A stretch of 64,000 bases of DNA, from positions 1-64,000 of the forward strand of contig NZ_JAACFT010000014.1 of NCBI RefSeq assembly GCF_029051685.1, read 5' to 3'. The position numbers were made by a program, and so were the translations under genes. Shown piece after piece: positions 16,476 through 26,527 of this stretch (positions within the stretch are counted from its first letter, which is position 1; each line of letters starts with the position of its first letter). Source of the DNA: Bradyrhizobium sp. CSA207. GTDB taxonomy: Bacteria; Pseudomonadota; Alphaproteobacteria; Rhizobiales; Xanthobacteraceae. The notes beneath the pieces were generated by a model. That model searched no databases. It was not told where the DNA came from and saw only the letters and a program-made list of their open reading frames with translations.

Positions 16476-17063
16476 TCACCCGAACGCCGCCATCTGAACC
16501 TCGGCCGCCTTGCGGCTGACGGTTTCGCCCGGCTGGTCGGGCTGGCGTTCGAACGGCTTCCAGCTCTCGCCGACAACGTGCTCGTAGGCGGCGACGGCGC
16601 CTTCAGCCGCCATGCGCAGTGCGTGTGCCTGAACGGCGACCTCGGCGGCGAATTCGCGCTTGCGCTGGGCCGCGGATTCGAACCCGACCGGTCCATCGAG
16701 GTCTTCGTCGCGCGTGTCGTTGGCGAGCTTTGCCGTCGCCTCGCGTGCTTCGGTGACCGCGCGGCTGTAGAACTGCCCAGCGCCGTGGGCCGAGCCGACA
16801 TAGGAGCCGACGATGCGCTGCAGGTGAATCTGCATGGCGCGTTCGTTGACGCCTTCGCCGAGCGCGTCGGCGGTCTCGCTGATGAGCCGCTGATGCAGGT
16901 CGCGGATGGCGTCGCTGTCGAGGACGGGGAGGCCGAAGCTCTCGGCGATGCGGGTGGCCTGGGCTGCGTCCGGGCAAACGAGCCGGACCATTTCGACGGT
17001 GGTGCCGCGGCGAAGCGGGACGACGCGGGCGTTGGTGCGGGGTGCGCGAGCGGTCTTGGTCAT
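16476..17063 (-). CDS. Conserved plasmid hypothetical protein, 195 residues
   Basis: The protein begins with a basic tail (MTKTARAPRTNARVVPLRRG). The core is alpha-helical: VRLVCPDAAQATRIAESFGLPVLDSDAIRDLHQRL, then ERAMQIHLQRIVGSYVGSAHGAGQFYSRAVTEAREATAKL. I cannot assign a family. It has an AAAAGGAG ribosome site, lies within the leftward plasmid block and ends in its own terminators, so it is probably a real gene. A role in plasmid biology is likely only by association. Confidence 0.65.
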   Translation of the reverse strand: MTKTARAPRTNARVVPLRRGTTVEMVRLVCPDAAQATRIAESFGLPVLDSDAIRDLHQRLISETADALGEGVNERAMQIHLQRIVGSYVGSAHGAGQFYSRAVTEAREATAKLANDTRDEDLDGPVGFESAAQRKREFAAEVAVQAHALRMAAEGAVAAYEHVVGESWKPFERQPDQPGETVSRKAAEVQMAAFG

Positions 17064-17457
17064 GGTGAACTCCTTTTCTGGTTTCGCCGTCGGGTTCGGT
17101 CCGGCCCCTGCCGGCTCTCCCCTCGGGTGCGGTCGCCCAGCGCCGCCGGGATGAGGGCCGCTTCAAGGTCCGGGCACCGCCAGGCGAGCAAGGTCCGGTT
17201 GCGGACAAGCGGGGTCCCAGGCTGCTGGGCCCTGCGCCGGACGCGGCCGGGCCTTGCCGAGATCGGCGGTCTCCGGTCGCTTGCGACTTGGCCTTGAAGC
17301 GGACCGCCGGGGGCGCAGACCGCAGCAAACCCGAGGGGAGAGGCGACAGAATACGGGCCGGGTTGGCGATACCGGAAAGGTTCGATCTGGCCTCCGCCGC
17401 TTCTGTGCTCGCAACGTGTGGCCGGGAATGCCGCGAAGTATGCACCTGCGTGGTCCG
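17064..17457. other. Gap without a recognised gene
   Basis: This GC-rich stretch of 394 bases has open frames on both strands but none with a recognisable product or good ribosome site. It may hold the promoter of the gene at 16476-17063. Confidence 0.4.
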
Positions 17458-17871
17458 CTATGCCGCAGCGCCATGCCGCTTCCCTGGACGACACTCGGCC
17501 GGACTGCGACATTCGTCCTTGCGATGTGCGCGCTCCGGGTCGTCACGAGCGTGTCGAGACTCCGGCGCGCACCGAGCCCGCAGCATCTCGATCGCGGTAT
17601 CCTGCCGGGCGAGCTTGCGCGATAACGCGTCGATCTCCGGCTGGCGCGCTGCCGTGATCGCCGCAAGATTCCAGCGGTAGCGTTCCAAGAACGCACTCGG
17701 GTCGGGCGGCTTGCCGCGGCGGTATCCCGACCGCTTGCGACCGAGCTGTGGTATCAGCGCCGTCATGCGACGGATGATCTGCCGGTCGATCATGTCGAGT
17801 TGGCGCTGCGTCTGGCGGCGCGCCTCCTCCATGCGCGAAAGCTGGGCGAGGCGCTCGGGGGAGATCTTCAT
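17458..17871 (-). CDS. Hypothetical protein, 137 residues
   Basis: The product starts MKISPERLAQLSRMEEARRQTQRQLDMIDRQI, a helical and probably coiled-coil stretch. A second helical stretch follows (LERYRWNLAAITAARQPEIDALSRKLARQDTAIEML), then a low-complexity basic tail. Its ATG overlaps the stop of the DUF7007 gene as ATGA, so it is coupled to it. I recognise no family. The first 100 residues look real, and the tail could be read-through after loss of an earlier stop. Confidence 0.5.
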   Translation of the reverse strand: MKISPERLAQLSRMEEARRQTQRQLDMIDRQIIRRMTALIPQLGRKRSGYRRGKPPDPSAFLERYRWNLAAITAARQPEIDALSRKLARQDTAIEMLRARCAPESRHARDDPERAHRKDECRSPAECRPGKRHGAAA

Positions 17872-18761
17872 GGGGACGTCCTCCCTTGCCAGGTGACGAA
17901 GCTCGATGGCCCGGAATAGACCGAGTGGCGGGTCTCATCGACGACGAAGCCGAAGCGACCCATTCGGTACTCGTCGGACGGGACCAGGAAGCGCCGCTCC
18001 TCGGTGCCTGCGCCACGTCGGCCGCCCGGCGTGGCGACGACTTCGACAAAGCCGGGATGCTGATCCGACGCGTTCGCCGACACGACGATCCAATCGTAGG
18101 CGTGCTCGGTCTCGAAGGCGCGCCGATCCTTCTCCCGGGATTCGCCGGGCTGGAGCAGGGTCCCGAAAATCACCTCCCAGGCATCGGGCCAGCTATCCCT
18201 AATCGTGCGCTCCGCGCAGCGCCGCTCGTAGCTGGTGAACAGATTCGGGAAGGTGATCGCCACGATCGCCCAGCCCTCGTCCTCCTCGTACCAGCCACCC
18301 CGGGCGCGCAGCATCGAATGGACGCTGCGGTTGCGTTCGGCGGAAAGATGAAAGCCGCCGTGTCCTGCCGTCGAATGGCAGACGACGCCTTCCGCATAGA
18401 CGGTCGCGCCCTGAGATGGGCCCCAAGGCGTGTTCGCCGTGGAGGCGATGTCGCGGCGGCCGAGCGCACGCGCCTCGCGCTGGTGCTCGGCATTCTCCGC
18501 GATCTTCGCGCGGAAGGCGGCCTCGTCGGCGAGCTCGCCCGAATGGCCGTAGAAGTCGGAGTGCTTCCATTCGGCGATCGGCCGGCCGATGCGCCAGCCG
18601 GTTGCGAGATAGTGGCGGCCCTCGCGTGCCGGCAGCATGGCGAAGGCGGTGTCGGCAACGCGCGCCGCGAGGAAGCCATCGCCGCTGCGACCAAACTCGA
18701 CCTCGGGGTATCCGGCGGCCGAGTCGTCGGTCATGGTGGTAGGGAGTGCGGACGCGGTCAT
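17868..18761 (-). CDS. DUF7007-type protein, 297 residues
   Basis: The central part reads TPWGPSQGATVYAEGVVCHSTAGHGGFHLSAERN, then GGWYEEDEGWAIVAITFPNLFTSYERRCAERTIRDSWPDAWE. I associate these motifs with the DUF7007 domain of alphaproteobacterial plasmid proteins. The role is unknown. The start (MTASALPTTMTDD) overlaps the stop of the upstream 158-residue gene by 4 bases. It is followed by the coupled 137-residue gene. The family name is from memory and less certain than the gene itself. Confidence 0.65.
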   Translation of the reverse strand: MTASALPTTMTDDSAAGYPEVEFGRSGDGFLAARVADTAFAMLPAREGRHYLATGWRIGRPIAEWKHSDFYGHSGELADEAAFRAKIAENAEHQREARALGRRDIASTANTPWGPSQGATVYAEGVVCHSTAGHGGFHLSAERNRSVHSMLRARGGWYEEDEGWAIVAITFPNLFTSYERRCAERTIRDSWPDAWEVIFGTLLQPGESREKDRRAFETEHAYDWIVVSANASDQHPGFVEVVATPGGRRGAGTEERRFLVPSDEYRMGRFGFVVDETRHSVYSGPSSFVTWQGRTSP

Positions 18762-19234
18762 GCGGCAGTCCTCCCTTCCGCAACGTCGGCGGCGACCGCA
18801 TCGGCCGTCACCTCTTCGAGAACGGCATTTGGATAGCGGTGGCTCTGCAGCCAGGTTTCGGCATCGGCGCGGCTGCCGGCGAGATAGACCAACTCGGCAT
18901 CCTCGCCGGGCCGGTCGAGCACGCGCACCGCGCCGGCCTTCGGGCGCTCGGTCACAGCGAATTTAAGGTCGCTGTCGACCGAGAACGAGCGGTGGACGCG
19001 AAGCACCACGACACCGTCGCCGCCATAATCGCCGGTGTGCAGCGTGATGCTCGCACTGATGACGGTGTTGCCGACGCGGCGTTCGGGTTGCTTGCGGATC
19101 AGCCGGCCGCCGCTATTGCGGTATTCCCAGGCCGCGAGCTTCTTGCGGTGGCGCTCCGGCGGCCGCGGCGTGCCGTCGAAAAACCGGACGATCGCGCCGA
19201 GTGGGACGAGGTCGAAGATCAATTGTGCGGACAT
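18758..19234 (-). CDS. Hypothetical protein, 158 residues
   Basis: The protein MSAQLIFDLVPLGAIVRFFDGTPRPP has a mixed alpha/beta pattern with segments such as RHRKKLAAWEYRNSGGRLIRKQP and ISASITLHTGDYGGDGVVVLRVHRSF. The ATG follows a strong AGGAGGACGTC ribosome site. It lies 89 bases downstream of the ParB-like gene and overlaps the DUF7007 gene, so all belong to one operon. I recognise no family. Confidence 0.6.
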   Translation of the reverse strand: MSAQLIFDLVPLGAIVRFFDGTPRPPERHRKKLAAWEYRNSGGRLIRKQPERRVGNTVISASITLHTGDYGGDGVVVLRVHRSFSVDSDLKFAVTERPKAGAVRVLDRPGEDAELVYLAGSRADAETWLQSHRYPNAVLEEVTADAVAADVAEGRTAA

Positions 19235-19323
19235 GACGTCCTCCTGTTCATGGCGGTGGAAACGAAGCCGCCGCCAGCTGAGCCGGCGGCGGGGTGTCAT
19301 TCGGATCGTTGGGTGGGGACCGG

Positions 19324-21009
19324 CTATTCCGCCGCCTCGCGGAACGCCTCGGCGTCCGAGGGCTGGTCGCCATCGCTGTCCGCGGCTTCCGGGTCCTCGA
19401 CCTGGTCGTCGGCCTCGTCATCTGCTGCGACGGCGTTCTTCGCCAGCCACGACGACACGGCAGCCTTGTCGGGAGCGAACAGCGCAGCCGGATGCACGAA
19501 GCGTCCTTCCCTGAAGTGCTCGACCAGGGCGATGCGGGTGTCCTTCACCTTCTGGCGCGGGAGAACCGGCGTGTCCTTGCACGAGCCTTCGAGCGCAGCC
19601 CGCGACAGGCACGACAAGAAGTCGTCGGTGCCCATGTTCGGCAGGAAGTTATCCGCGCCGACCACGTCACCGGCGACGCGGGCGACGATGCCGCTGGCGG
19701 TGCGGTTCTCCCGGCACGACAGGACTTCCATGAGGGTTGAGCGCGCCGCGACGCGGAGCGTGTCGATGTCGAGGACGAGCTTGCTATCCTGATCGAATAG
19801 CGCGGCGGCATGGCGGGCGATGCGCCGGTTGCCGTAGTAGGTCCCGTTGCTTCCCGAATCGACCGAGACGTTCTGGCTGGCGAAGGCGAGGATCAACAAA
19901 GCCATCAGCGTGTCATCCTCGATCGGCGCGCGGGCCAGCGCCTCGTGCAGCGCGTCCGTTCGGAAGTCGCCGATCATTTCGAGGCCCTTGCGCGTCACGT
20001 CGGGACGCGGCTTCGAAACTGTTGCGGACTCATCCGCAGCGTCGCTGTCGGCCGCCGCACCCTTGCCCGTCGCCTTCTTGGCCGCGGGCATGCGGTAATG
20101 CACGCTCTGCACCCGGCCGTCACGGTCCAGATACATCGCGGTGCAATCGCTCTTTGACGACTTGCCGTAGACGCGCTCCGCCTTCGGCGGCAGCTTGACC
20201 TCGCCCCAGTTCGTCGTCTCAGCGATGATGCCGCGCTTCGGCAGGTTGTTCGTCATCCATTCCTGCTGGGCGCCGAGGAAGGCCTCGACATCCGTGGTAT
20301 AGCGGCTGTCCTCATCTGCTGGCGCGAACAGATCCTCTGCCCATTGGATTCCGTAAGCCTGGGCGAGGTCGTCGCCGAAGCTGGCATCACGTGCGTACAT
20401 GCGGGCCTTGGTCATAGCCTGCGCCGCGCTAAACCACGACACCTGCGGATCGGCCTTGGAGGGCTTGTGCTTCTTCCAGACCTCCTTCTGCTCATCCAGC
20501 GAGGCGGAGGCGATGGTGCGGAGCTGCCGCTCGTCGGGCATGTCGCCCTTGGCCATGTGATCGAGCATGGCGGGCAGCACGTTCGCGAGCAGGCGGAGCT
20601 TTCTGATCTGTCGCACCGGCAGCGCCAAGGCGACGCCGATGGCCTCCTCGGTCCAGCCGAGCGCGACGAGGCGTTCGATCGCGCGCCACTGGTCGACGGG
20701 ATTGAGCGCTTCGCGGGCGATGTTCTCGATCATCGCGCGCATGGCGCCGTTGTCGTTCGCCGCCTCGTCGACGAGCACGTCGATCTCCTCGAGGCCGGCG
20801 GCGATCGCCTGCTTCACCCGGCGATGACCGGCGTTGATGACATAGCCGTTGCCACCGCCAGTCTCGGGCGTGATGACGGGCGGCTGGACGATGCCGACGG
20901 CCTTGATCGTCGCCAGCAGCAGGGCGTCAGCCTGCGGCGTCGACTTCGTCTGGCGCATGCGGTCCGGACTCTCCTTCAGCGCACGCGGATCGACCTTGAT
21001 GAGTTGCAT
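19324..21009 (-). CDS. ParB/RepB-like nuclease-domain protein, 561 residues
   Basis: The N-terminal 170 residues have the ParB fold: QLIKVDPRALKESPDRMRQTK, then GIVQPPVITPETGGGNGYVINAGHRRVKQAIAAGLEEI. The conserved GHRR motif is present, and ENIAREALNPVDQWRAIERLVALGWTEEAIGVALALPVRQIRKL resembles the ParB helix-turn-helix. The C-terminal 350 residues are specific to large plasmid homologues and end in an acidic tail. These proteins accompany the giant methylase/helicase on mobile DNA and are distinct from the true partition protein RepB at 5860-6879. The start at 21009 has an AGGAGA site. Confidence 0.85.
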   Translation of the reverse strand: MQLIKVDPRALKESPDRMRQTKSTPQADALLLATIKAVGIVQPPVITPETGGGNGYVINAGHRRVKQAIAAGLEEIDVLVDEAANDNGAMRAMIENIAREALNPVDQWRAIERLVALGWTEEAIGVALALPVRQIRKLRLLANVLPAMLDHMAKGDMPDERQLRTIASASLDEQKEVWKKHKPSKADPQVSWFSAAQAMTKARMYARDASFGDDLAQAYGIQWAEDLFAPADEDSRYTTDVEAFLGAQQEWMTNNLPKRGIIAETTNWGEVKLPPKAERVYGKSSKSDCTAMYLDRDGRVQSVHYRMPAAKKATGKGAAADSDAADESATVSKPRPDVTRKGLEMIGDFRTDALHEALARAPIEDDTLMALLILAFASQNVSVDSGSNGTYYGNRRIARHAAALFDQDSKLVLDIDTLRVAARSTLMEVLSCRENRTASGIVARVAGDVVGADNFLPNMGTDDFLSCLSRAALEGSCKDTPVLPRQKVKDTRIALVEHFREGRFVHPAALFAPDKAAVSSWLAKNAVAADDEADDQVEDPEAADSDGDQPSDAEAFREAAE

Positions 21010-21256
21010 GGGATTTCTCCTGTTCGGGGTTCGCGGACCGCGGCTCGCGCGTCCTTTTCCGTCTTCTTTCCGAAGACATCCCCCGGCCCGCGGAGCGGCC
21101 GGGCCGGCACAACAGCGGCCGAGCATCCCTGTCCGGCCGGACAAGCAGGGCTCTTAAGCCCTGCGAAGGACGACGGGCCGGGATCGCGCAGGCCGCGGTT
21201 GAGCGTCAGCGTTGCCGGCCTGACCGATCTGCGAGCGGGCTTTCTTTCCTTCCTCG
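21010..21256. other. Intergenic leader of the ParB-like gene
   Basis: This 247-base GC-rich stretch has no gene. It may carry the promoter of the genes from 21009 leftward, but I see no clear promoter boxes. Confidence 0.35.
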
Positions 21257-24200
21257 TCACGCCGCGATGGCGTTCTCCCCACTCCCCTCCACATCGCTCG
21301 CAAGGGCCTTCTCCACCTCCGCCAACTGCCGGCGCTTCTCGGTAAGCTCGGCGGCGAAGGCGAAGTCGCCGTCCTCGCGCGCCTGATACGAGGCGAGCCT
21401 GCGGCAGGCGTCGGCGAGACGCTGGCGATAGCGCTCGATCTCGCCCTCGAAATTTTCCAACCCGTGCTCCAGTCGCGAGATCGCGCCGAGCGGCGTGACC
21501 GTGACGGGCAGCTCGATCTCGGCTCCCGCGCCGGTGCGTAGCAGCACGGTGGTGTAGCGGTAACCGTCGCCGCCGAAGCGTTCGCCGGAATATGCGAGGT
21601 CGAAGCCGCCGATCGTGGCGATGATGGTCTCGCCCTCCTGCTGCAGCTGCACGAGGGTCAGGATTTCCTTCATCAGCGCGCGGCCGGCCTCCTTGCGCTC
21701 GACATAGCGCTTGCCGGCCACGCTCGCGGCGAAGGCGTCAGCGGCCGTCGCAACGCGGCGTTCAATATCCTTGCCGACATCTACGATGCGCTGCGTGCAG
21801 AACTCGATCTCGCGCTCCGCGTCACGGACTTGCCGGCGGACGGCATGCTGATCGTCGACATGCGCGGCGCGCAGACGTTCGAGCCGGGCGATGTCGGCCT
21901 CAAGCCCGGCCTTCTGCATCAGGCGCTGGTCGCCGCTGGCGATCGCCTTGGCCATCGCGAACTGGTTGGCCTGACCTTCGCCGAGGTCCTCGAGACGGCG
22001 GATCGACGTGTCGCCGGAGAGCGCCGCGGCGATGAAGCGGGCCTTGCGTTCGTTATTCTGCCACATGCTCGCGTCGAGCGAACCCTCCGTGGCATAGGCA
22101 AAGATGTCGATGACATCGTGCTGATTGCCCTGGCGCTCGATCCGGCCCTCGCGCTGCGCGATCTGCGACGGCAGCCACGGCACGTCGAGATGGTGGAGCG
22201 CCTTGAGCCGAAGCTGCGCGTTGACGCCAGTTCCCATCGTGTCGGACGAGCCGATCAGGAAGCGGACCTTGCCGGCGCGCACGTCGCCGAACAGGCGCTG
22301 CTTGGCCTCAGACTTCCTAAAGTCCTGCATGAAGGCGATCTCGGACGCCGGCACGCCCATGCGGACAAGCTCGTCTCTGATCCAGCGATAGGCCGAGAAG
22401 CCGCGTGTCTTCTCCACGCTGATGGTGCCTAGATCGGAGAAGATCATCTGCGCGGCGCCCGGCAGCTCGTAGGGCTTGCCGTCGGCCCGCACGTAGCTGT
22501 TTTCCGATGTCTCCTTCCAGATGCGGAAGGCGTTGGCGACCAGCAGGTTCAGCTTGTTGTCCGGCTCGTTCGCGCTACCTGGATCGACCAGACGCAAATC
22601 GATTGCCGCATGGCGGCCATCGGTGATGACGGAAAGCAGGATGTCGTCGCCCGGCTCGGGCGGCCGATCGCGCATCTCGATGGCCTTGATCCGCGCGTCG
22701 AGCAGGGACTGGTAGCGCCTGAAGGCCGGGGTTGGCCTTGCGGTCAGGATCTGCCGCTTACCCGTCGAGATCGCCGGGACTGTCACGTGCTGCCGCAGGT
22801 CCTCCGGCATCACCACGTCGGCGAAGGACCGGAACATGGCGATCAGCTCGGGGACGTTGACGAAGGTCGCGAAGCGTGTGACCGGCTTGTACTTGCCGGA
22901 CGGCTGAAGCTCGAGCTCGGTCGAGACGTCGCCGAAGGTCGAGGCCCAGGCGTCGAACTCGTGCAGCCCGCGATCCAGAAGCGCCGCGTAGCCGAGATAG
23001 CGCTGCACCGAGAACATCTCGCCGAGCGTGTTGGTGATCGGCGTGCCGGAGGCGAGCACCAGCGCCCGGCCGGGGTTCTTTGTCGCGATGAAGCGGGACT
23101 TTACGTAGAGGTCCCAGGCGCGCTGCGAGCCGTTGGGATCGACGCCCTTCAGCGTCGACATGTTGGTGGCGAAGGACAGCTTGCGGAACTCCTGCGCCTC
23201 GTCGACGATGATCTGATCGACGCCGATCTCCGAGATGGTCAGGAGGTCGTCCTTGCGTGTGGCGAGCGCTTCGAGCCGTTCCTTCAATCCCTCCTTCAGC
23301 CGCTCAAGCCGCTTGCGCGAGACGCGGTCGTCGCTCTCGACCTTGGTCAACAGTTGCTCGTAGAGTTCGAGCTCGTCCTGGATCATCTGCTGCTCGAACG
23401 CGGACGGCACGCCGATGAAGCGGAACGCGGAATGGGTGATGATGATCGCATCCCACGTCGCGGTCGCGGCGCGCGACAGGAAGCGATGCCGCTTGTCCTT
23501 GGTAAAGTTGGTCTCGTCGGCGACCAGGATTCGCGCGCCCGGATAGAGCGCCAGGAACTCGCGCGCCGCCTGCGCCAGGCAGTGGCCGGGAACGACGAGC
23601 ATCGCCTTGGCGATCAAGCCGAGCCGGCGCTGCTCCATGATGGCAGCGGCCATGGTCATCGTCTTGCCGGCACCGACGGCGTGGGCGAGATAGGTCGCGC
23701 CCGAGGCGATGATGCGCCAGATGCCGCGCTTCTGATGTCCGTAAAGGACGAATGCGCCCGAGGCGCCCGGCAACTTCAGATGCGAGCCGTCGAAGGCGCG
23801 CGGCACGATATTGTTGAAGCGGTCGTTGTAGACCCGCGCCAGGCGATCGGTCCGGTCAGGATCGGACCAGATCCAGTTCTGGAAAGCGGTCTTGATCTTG
23901 TGCAACTTCTCCTTCGCCGCCTCGGTAGCGACGACGTTGAGGACGCGACGCTCGCTATCGCCGTCCTTGATGGTGTCGAAGATTTGGGGCACCGAGGAAT
24001 TAAGCGCATCGGAGAGAAGCTGTCCGGCGTGCCGCCGCTCGGTGCCCCATTCGGAGGTGCCGGCGGCCATCCAGCCGAGCTGGCGGGCTTCCACGGTCCA
24101 CGATGCCAGTTCCGGCACGTGGTGGATCTTGATCTCCGCGCCTATCGTCTCCTTGACGAAAGCGATGATATCGGCGGCGGGAATCCACGGTGCACCGAGC

Positions 24201-26359
24201 CGCGCGGTGATGTCGGAGGGACGGAGATCGGCGGGTTGCACCTCCCGCAGGGCCGCCACATTGCGCTCATATTCGGGGTCGAGCGCGGCCGCGGCCTCCG
24301 CCGCCGCGAGCTTCGATCGGACCGCGCCTGAGAGATAGGCGTCGGCGGTCTGCCACGACCCATCGGCCGGATCGCGGAAGATGGCGCTGCCGAGTTCGGC
24401 GATCACGTCGACCGCATCGCGATGCACGAGCTCGGCGATGTGATCGGGATCGACATGGCCGCGCTCGTTGAGCACGACGGCCAGCGCGTCAGCGGCGCTG
24501 GTGATGATCGGCGGCGCCGGCGGGGCGATCACCCGCTCGGTGAAGATCGGACCCGGCCTCGCCGTGTCGGATTCGAGGTCGTAGTCCTCGATCGACGCGA
24601 CGAGCCAGCAATCGGGATCATCGAGAAAGGGCTGGAGGTTCGGCCGACGGTGGGTCTCGCGGACCTCGCTGGTTTCCGGGTCTTCCGTCGTCGAGACGAC
24701 GGTCGTGTTGATCGGGCCGAAGGCGCGGACGAAATTCGACCAGGCGATGCGTAAGCGGACCTGCGCATCCTTCCACGGCCGATCAAGCTCCTGGCATTTC
24801 AGCACCTCGCGCACCGCATCGCGGATCGGGATCAGCTTCTGGATGATCCGGGCATGCTTTTCCGGAATGCCGTCGGCGCTGCGGCCCTTGCGCACCGCAA
24901 CAGCGACCGGCTCCCCGTCGAGGATCTGCATCAGGCCAAGCCGGTGATCGAGGAGATAGCTGCCCTCGCGCGCCGAGAGGCTCGCGGCGCGATCCGACTT
25001 CGCCGGCACGGCCTCGTCCTCGCCGTCAGGGTCGATGGGCTCCGGTTCGCCGTCATAGAGGCCGTCCGGAAGAAGGGTGATCGCCTCGGCCAGCATGGGC
25101 GCGAGGTCCTCGCCGGCCTTGGAAACACAGGTGTAGGTCTCTCCGAACGGACCGGAGGTCAGCGCGTGCGCGCCGAGCACCAGCCCGGGATGGCGCGCAA
25201 ACCAGCGGTTGACGCGAATGGCGCCTTCGTCCTCGGTCGCCGGGCGCACCTCCTCGAGCTCGAGCCAGGACAGGTTGCCTTCCGGCTCGCCGTGCTTGCG
25301 CCGGCGGAAGAACAGGATGTCGACCACGACGTCGGTTCCGGCATCGGCGCGGAAGCTGCCTTCCGGCAAGCGGATCGCACTGAGGAGATCGGCATGCTCA
25401 GCGATCAGTTCGCGCGCGGAGCCATCCGCCTTGTCCATCGTGCCGTGGGAAGTGACGAAGGCGGCAAGCCCGCCCGGCTTCAGCAGCTTGATTGCCTTGA
25501 CGATGAAATAATCGTGCAGGCGCAGGCCTTGCGAGCGCAACGCACGATCCGAGCGGACGGTGCGATCGGAGAAGGGCGGATTGCCGATCGCAAGGTCGAA
25601 CCTCGCCAGTAGATCGGCGCGCGCGAAATCGCCGGTGACGATCCGCGCCCGCGGCTGCAGCAGCCCGGCGATGCGCGCGGTGACGGGATCGAGCTCGACG
25701 CCCGTGACGTGCGAGACATGGCGTAGCGGTTCGGGCATCAGTGCCGGAAACAGGCCGGTGCCGATCCCGGGCTCGAGCACACGTCCGCCGCGCCAGCCAA
25801 GCCGCAGCAATGCCGCCCAGATCGCCCGCACGATGAACTCCGGCGTGAAATGGGCGTACTGGGTGCAGCGCGCGAGCGAGGCGTAGTCAGCATCGTCAAC
25901 TGCCTCCTGCAGATCGGCCCCAATCGCGTCCCAGCCCTTCGCGAACTCGGTTTCGCCAGGGCGGCGGAAGATGCCATTGGCAAGCTCCGACGCCCCGAAG
26001 CCGGTGAAACGGATCAGTCGCCGCTGCTCGTCGAGAGTCGCGGCCCGCTGCTCGGCCGCGATCTGCGCGGCGAGCCGGACCGCCGCGACATTGTCGCGGG
26101 CGCGCTGCTTCCAGTTCCTTGCGAGGCCGCGCGCATCGGCAAGGTAGAAATTGTCGCCGCGCTTGCGCGAGCCGGCCGGGGAGGGCTGCGCCGACGTGAC
26201 GGCCGGCCCTACTGGGGCCGGCGCCGACGGCGGCGGATCGTCATCATGATCGTCGACGCCGCTGGAATCGAGGCCCAACGCGGTAACGCCAAGGCCGAGG
26301 TCCGACGAAAGGGCGGTGTTGTCGAAGAGATCGAGGGTGAAAGGATCGTCATGCGCCAT
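21257..26359 (-). CDS. Giant DNA methylase/SNF2-like helicase, 1700 residues
   Basis: The N-terminal third is an adenine-specific methyltransferase with the AdoMet motif EPGIGTG at 196-202 and the catalytic NPPF within GNPPF at 259-263. The C-terminal part is a superfamily 2 helicase: GAGKT near residue 897, VDEAQEF near 1052, SGTPITNTLGEMFSVQRYLG, and the last motifs DTMGTGVNAQLR and SQIAQREGRIERQGNQ. A coiled-coil-like tail follows. Such enzymes are widespread on large plasmids and integrative elements and probably protect or process element DNA. The frame is uninterrupted over 5.1 kb, which suggests selection. Substrate specificity is unknown. Confidence 0.9.
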   Translation of the reverse strand: MAHDDPFTLDLFDNTALSSDLGLGVTALGLDSSGVDDHDDDPPPSAPAPVGPAVTSAQPSPAGSRKRGDNFYLADARGLARNWKQRARDNVAAVRLAAQIAAEQRAATLDEQRRLIRFTGFGASELANGIFRRPGETEFAKGWDAIGADLQEAVDDADYASLARCTQYAHFTPEFIVRAIWAALLRLGWRGGRVLEPGIGTGLFPALMPEPLRHVSHVTGVELDPVTARIAGLLQPRARIVTGDFARADLLARFDLAIGNPPFSDRTVRSDRALRSQGLRLHDYFIVKAIKLLKPGGLAAFVTSHGTMDKADGSARELIAEHADLLSAIRLPEGSFRADAGTDVVVDILFFRRRKHGEPEGNLSWLELEEVRPATEDEGAIRVNRWFARHPGLVLGAHALTSGPFGETYTCVSKAGEDLAPMLAEAITLLPDGLYDGEPEPIDPDGEDEAVPAKSDRAASLSAREGSYLLDHRLGLMQILDGEPVAVAVRKGRSADGIPEKHARIIQKLIPIRDAVREVLKCQELDRPWKDAQVRLRIAWSNFVRAFGPINTTVVSTTEDPETSEVRETHRRPNLQPFLDDPDCWLVASIEDYDLESDTARPGPIFTERVIAPPAPPIITSAADALAVVLNERGHVDPDHIAELVHRDAVDVIAELGSAIFRDPADGSWQTADAYLSGAVRSKLAAAEAAAALDPEYERNVAALREVQPADLRPSDITARLGAPWIPAADIIAFVKETIGAEIKIHHVPELASWTVEARQLGWMAAGTSEWGTERRHAGQLLSDALNSSVPQIFDTIKDGDSERRVLNVVATEAAKEKLHKIKTAFQNWIWSDPDRTDRLARVYNDRFNNIVPRAFDGSHLKLPGASGAFVLYGHQKRGIWRIIASGATYLAHAVGAGKTMTMAAAIMEQRRLGLIAKAMLVVPGHCLAQAAREFLALYPGARILVADETNFTKDKRHRFLSRAATATWDAIIITHSAFRFIGVPSAFEQQMIQDELELYEQLLTKVESDDRVSRKRLERLKEGLKERLEALATRKDDLLTISEIGVDQIIVDEAQEFRKLSFATNMSTLKGVDPNGSQRAWDLYVKSRFIATKNPGRALVLASGTPITNTLGEMFSVQRYLGYAALLDRGLHEFDAWASTFGDVSTELELQPSGKYKPVTRFATFVNVPELIAMFRSFADVVMPEDLRQHVTVPAISTGKRQILTARPTPAFRRYQSLLDARIKAIEMRDRPPEPGDDILLSVITDGRHAAIDLRLVDPGSANEPDNKLNLLVANAFRIWKETSENSYVRADGKPYELPGAAQMIFSDLGTISVEKTRGFSAYRWIRDELVRMGVPASEIAFMQDFRKSEAKQRLFGDVRAGKVRFLIGSSDTMGTGVNAQLRLKALHHLDVPWLPSQIAQREGRIERQGNQHDVIDIFAYATEGSLDASMWQNNERKARFIAAALSGDTSIRRLEDLGEGQANQFAMAKAIASGDQRLMQKAGLEADIARLERLRAAHVDDQHAVRRQVRDAEREIEFCTQRIVDVGKDIERRVATAADAFAASVAGKRYVERKEAGRALMKEILTLVQLQQEGETIIATIGGFDLAYSGERFGGDGYRYTTVLLRTGAGAEIELPVTVTPLGAISRLEHGLENFEGEIERYRQRLADACRRLASYQAREDGDFAFAAELTEKRRQLAEVEKALASDVEGSGENAIAA

Positions 26360-26527
26360 TTGGAAAGGTCCTTCTGCTGCGCGCGTGCAGCCGTCCGCCG
26401 CCGCCAGCTGCGACGGACGGCATGGGCGCTTGCGGGATCGACGGAGAGCCGGCGCCAGGGCCGGTGCGGAAATGCGAAGCCCGGCGCGTGGCCGGGCTGT
26501 TCGCAGGGCGGGAAGGGAAGGGTCAGG

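Noticed and set aside
18746..19792. Long plus-strand frames opposite the ParB-like operon (also 20344-21345 and 17886-18836)
   Set aside because: All are antisense shadows of conserved minus-strand genes and read as alternating Ala/Arg/Gly text.
22610..24331. A 573-codon plus-strand frame opposite the methylase/helicase
   Set aside because: It mirrors the codon structure of the real minus-strand gene in GC-rich DNA, has no recognisable domain and would overlap a well-supported enzyme entirely.
21257..26359. A phage-defence restriction enzyme reading of the methylase/helicase
   Set aside because: The architecture matches giant methylase/helicases of plasmids, and no nuclease motif was seen, so a defence role is not claimed.
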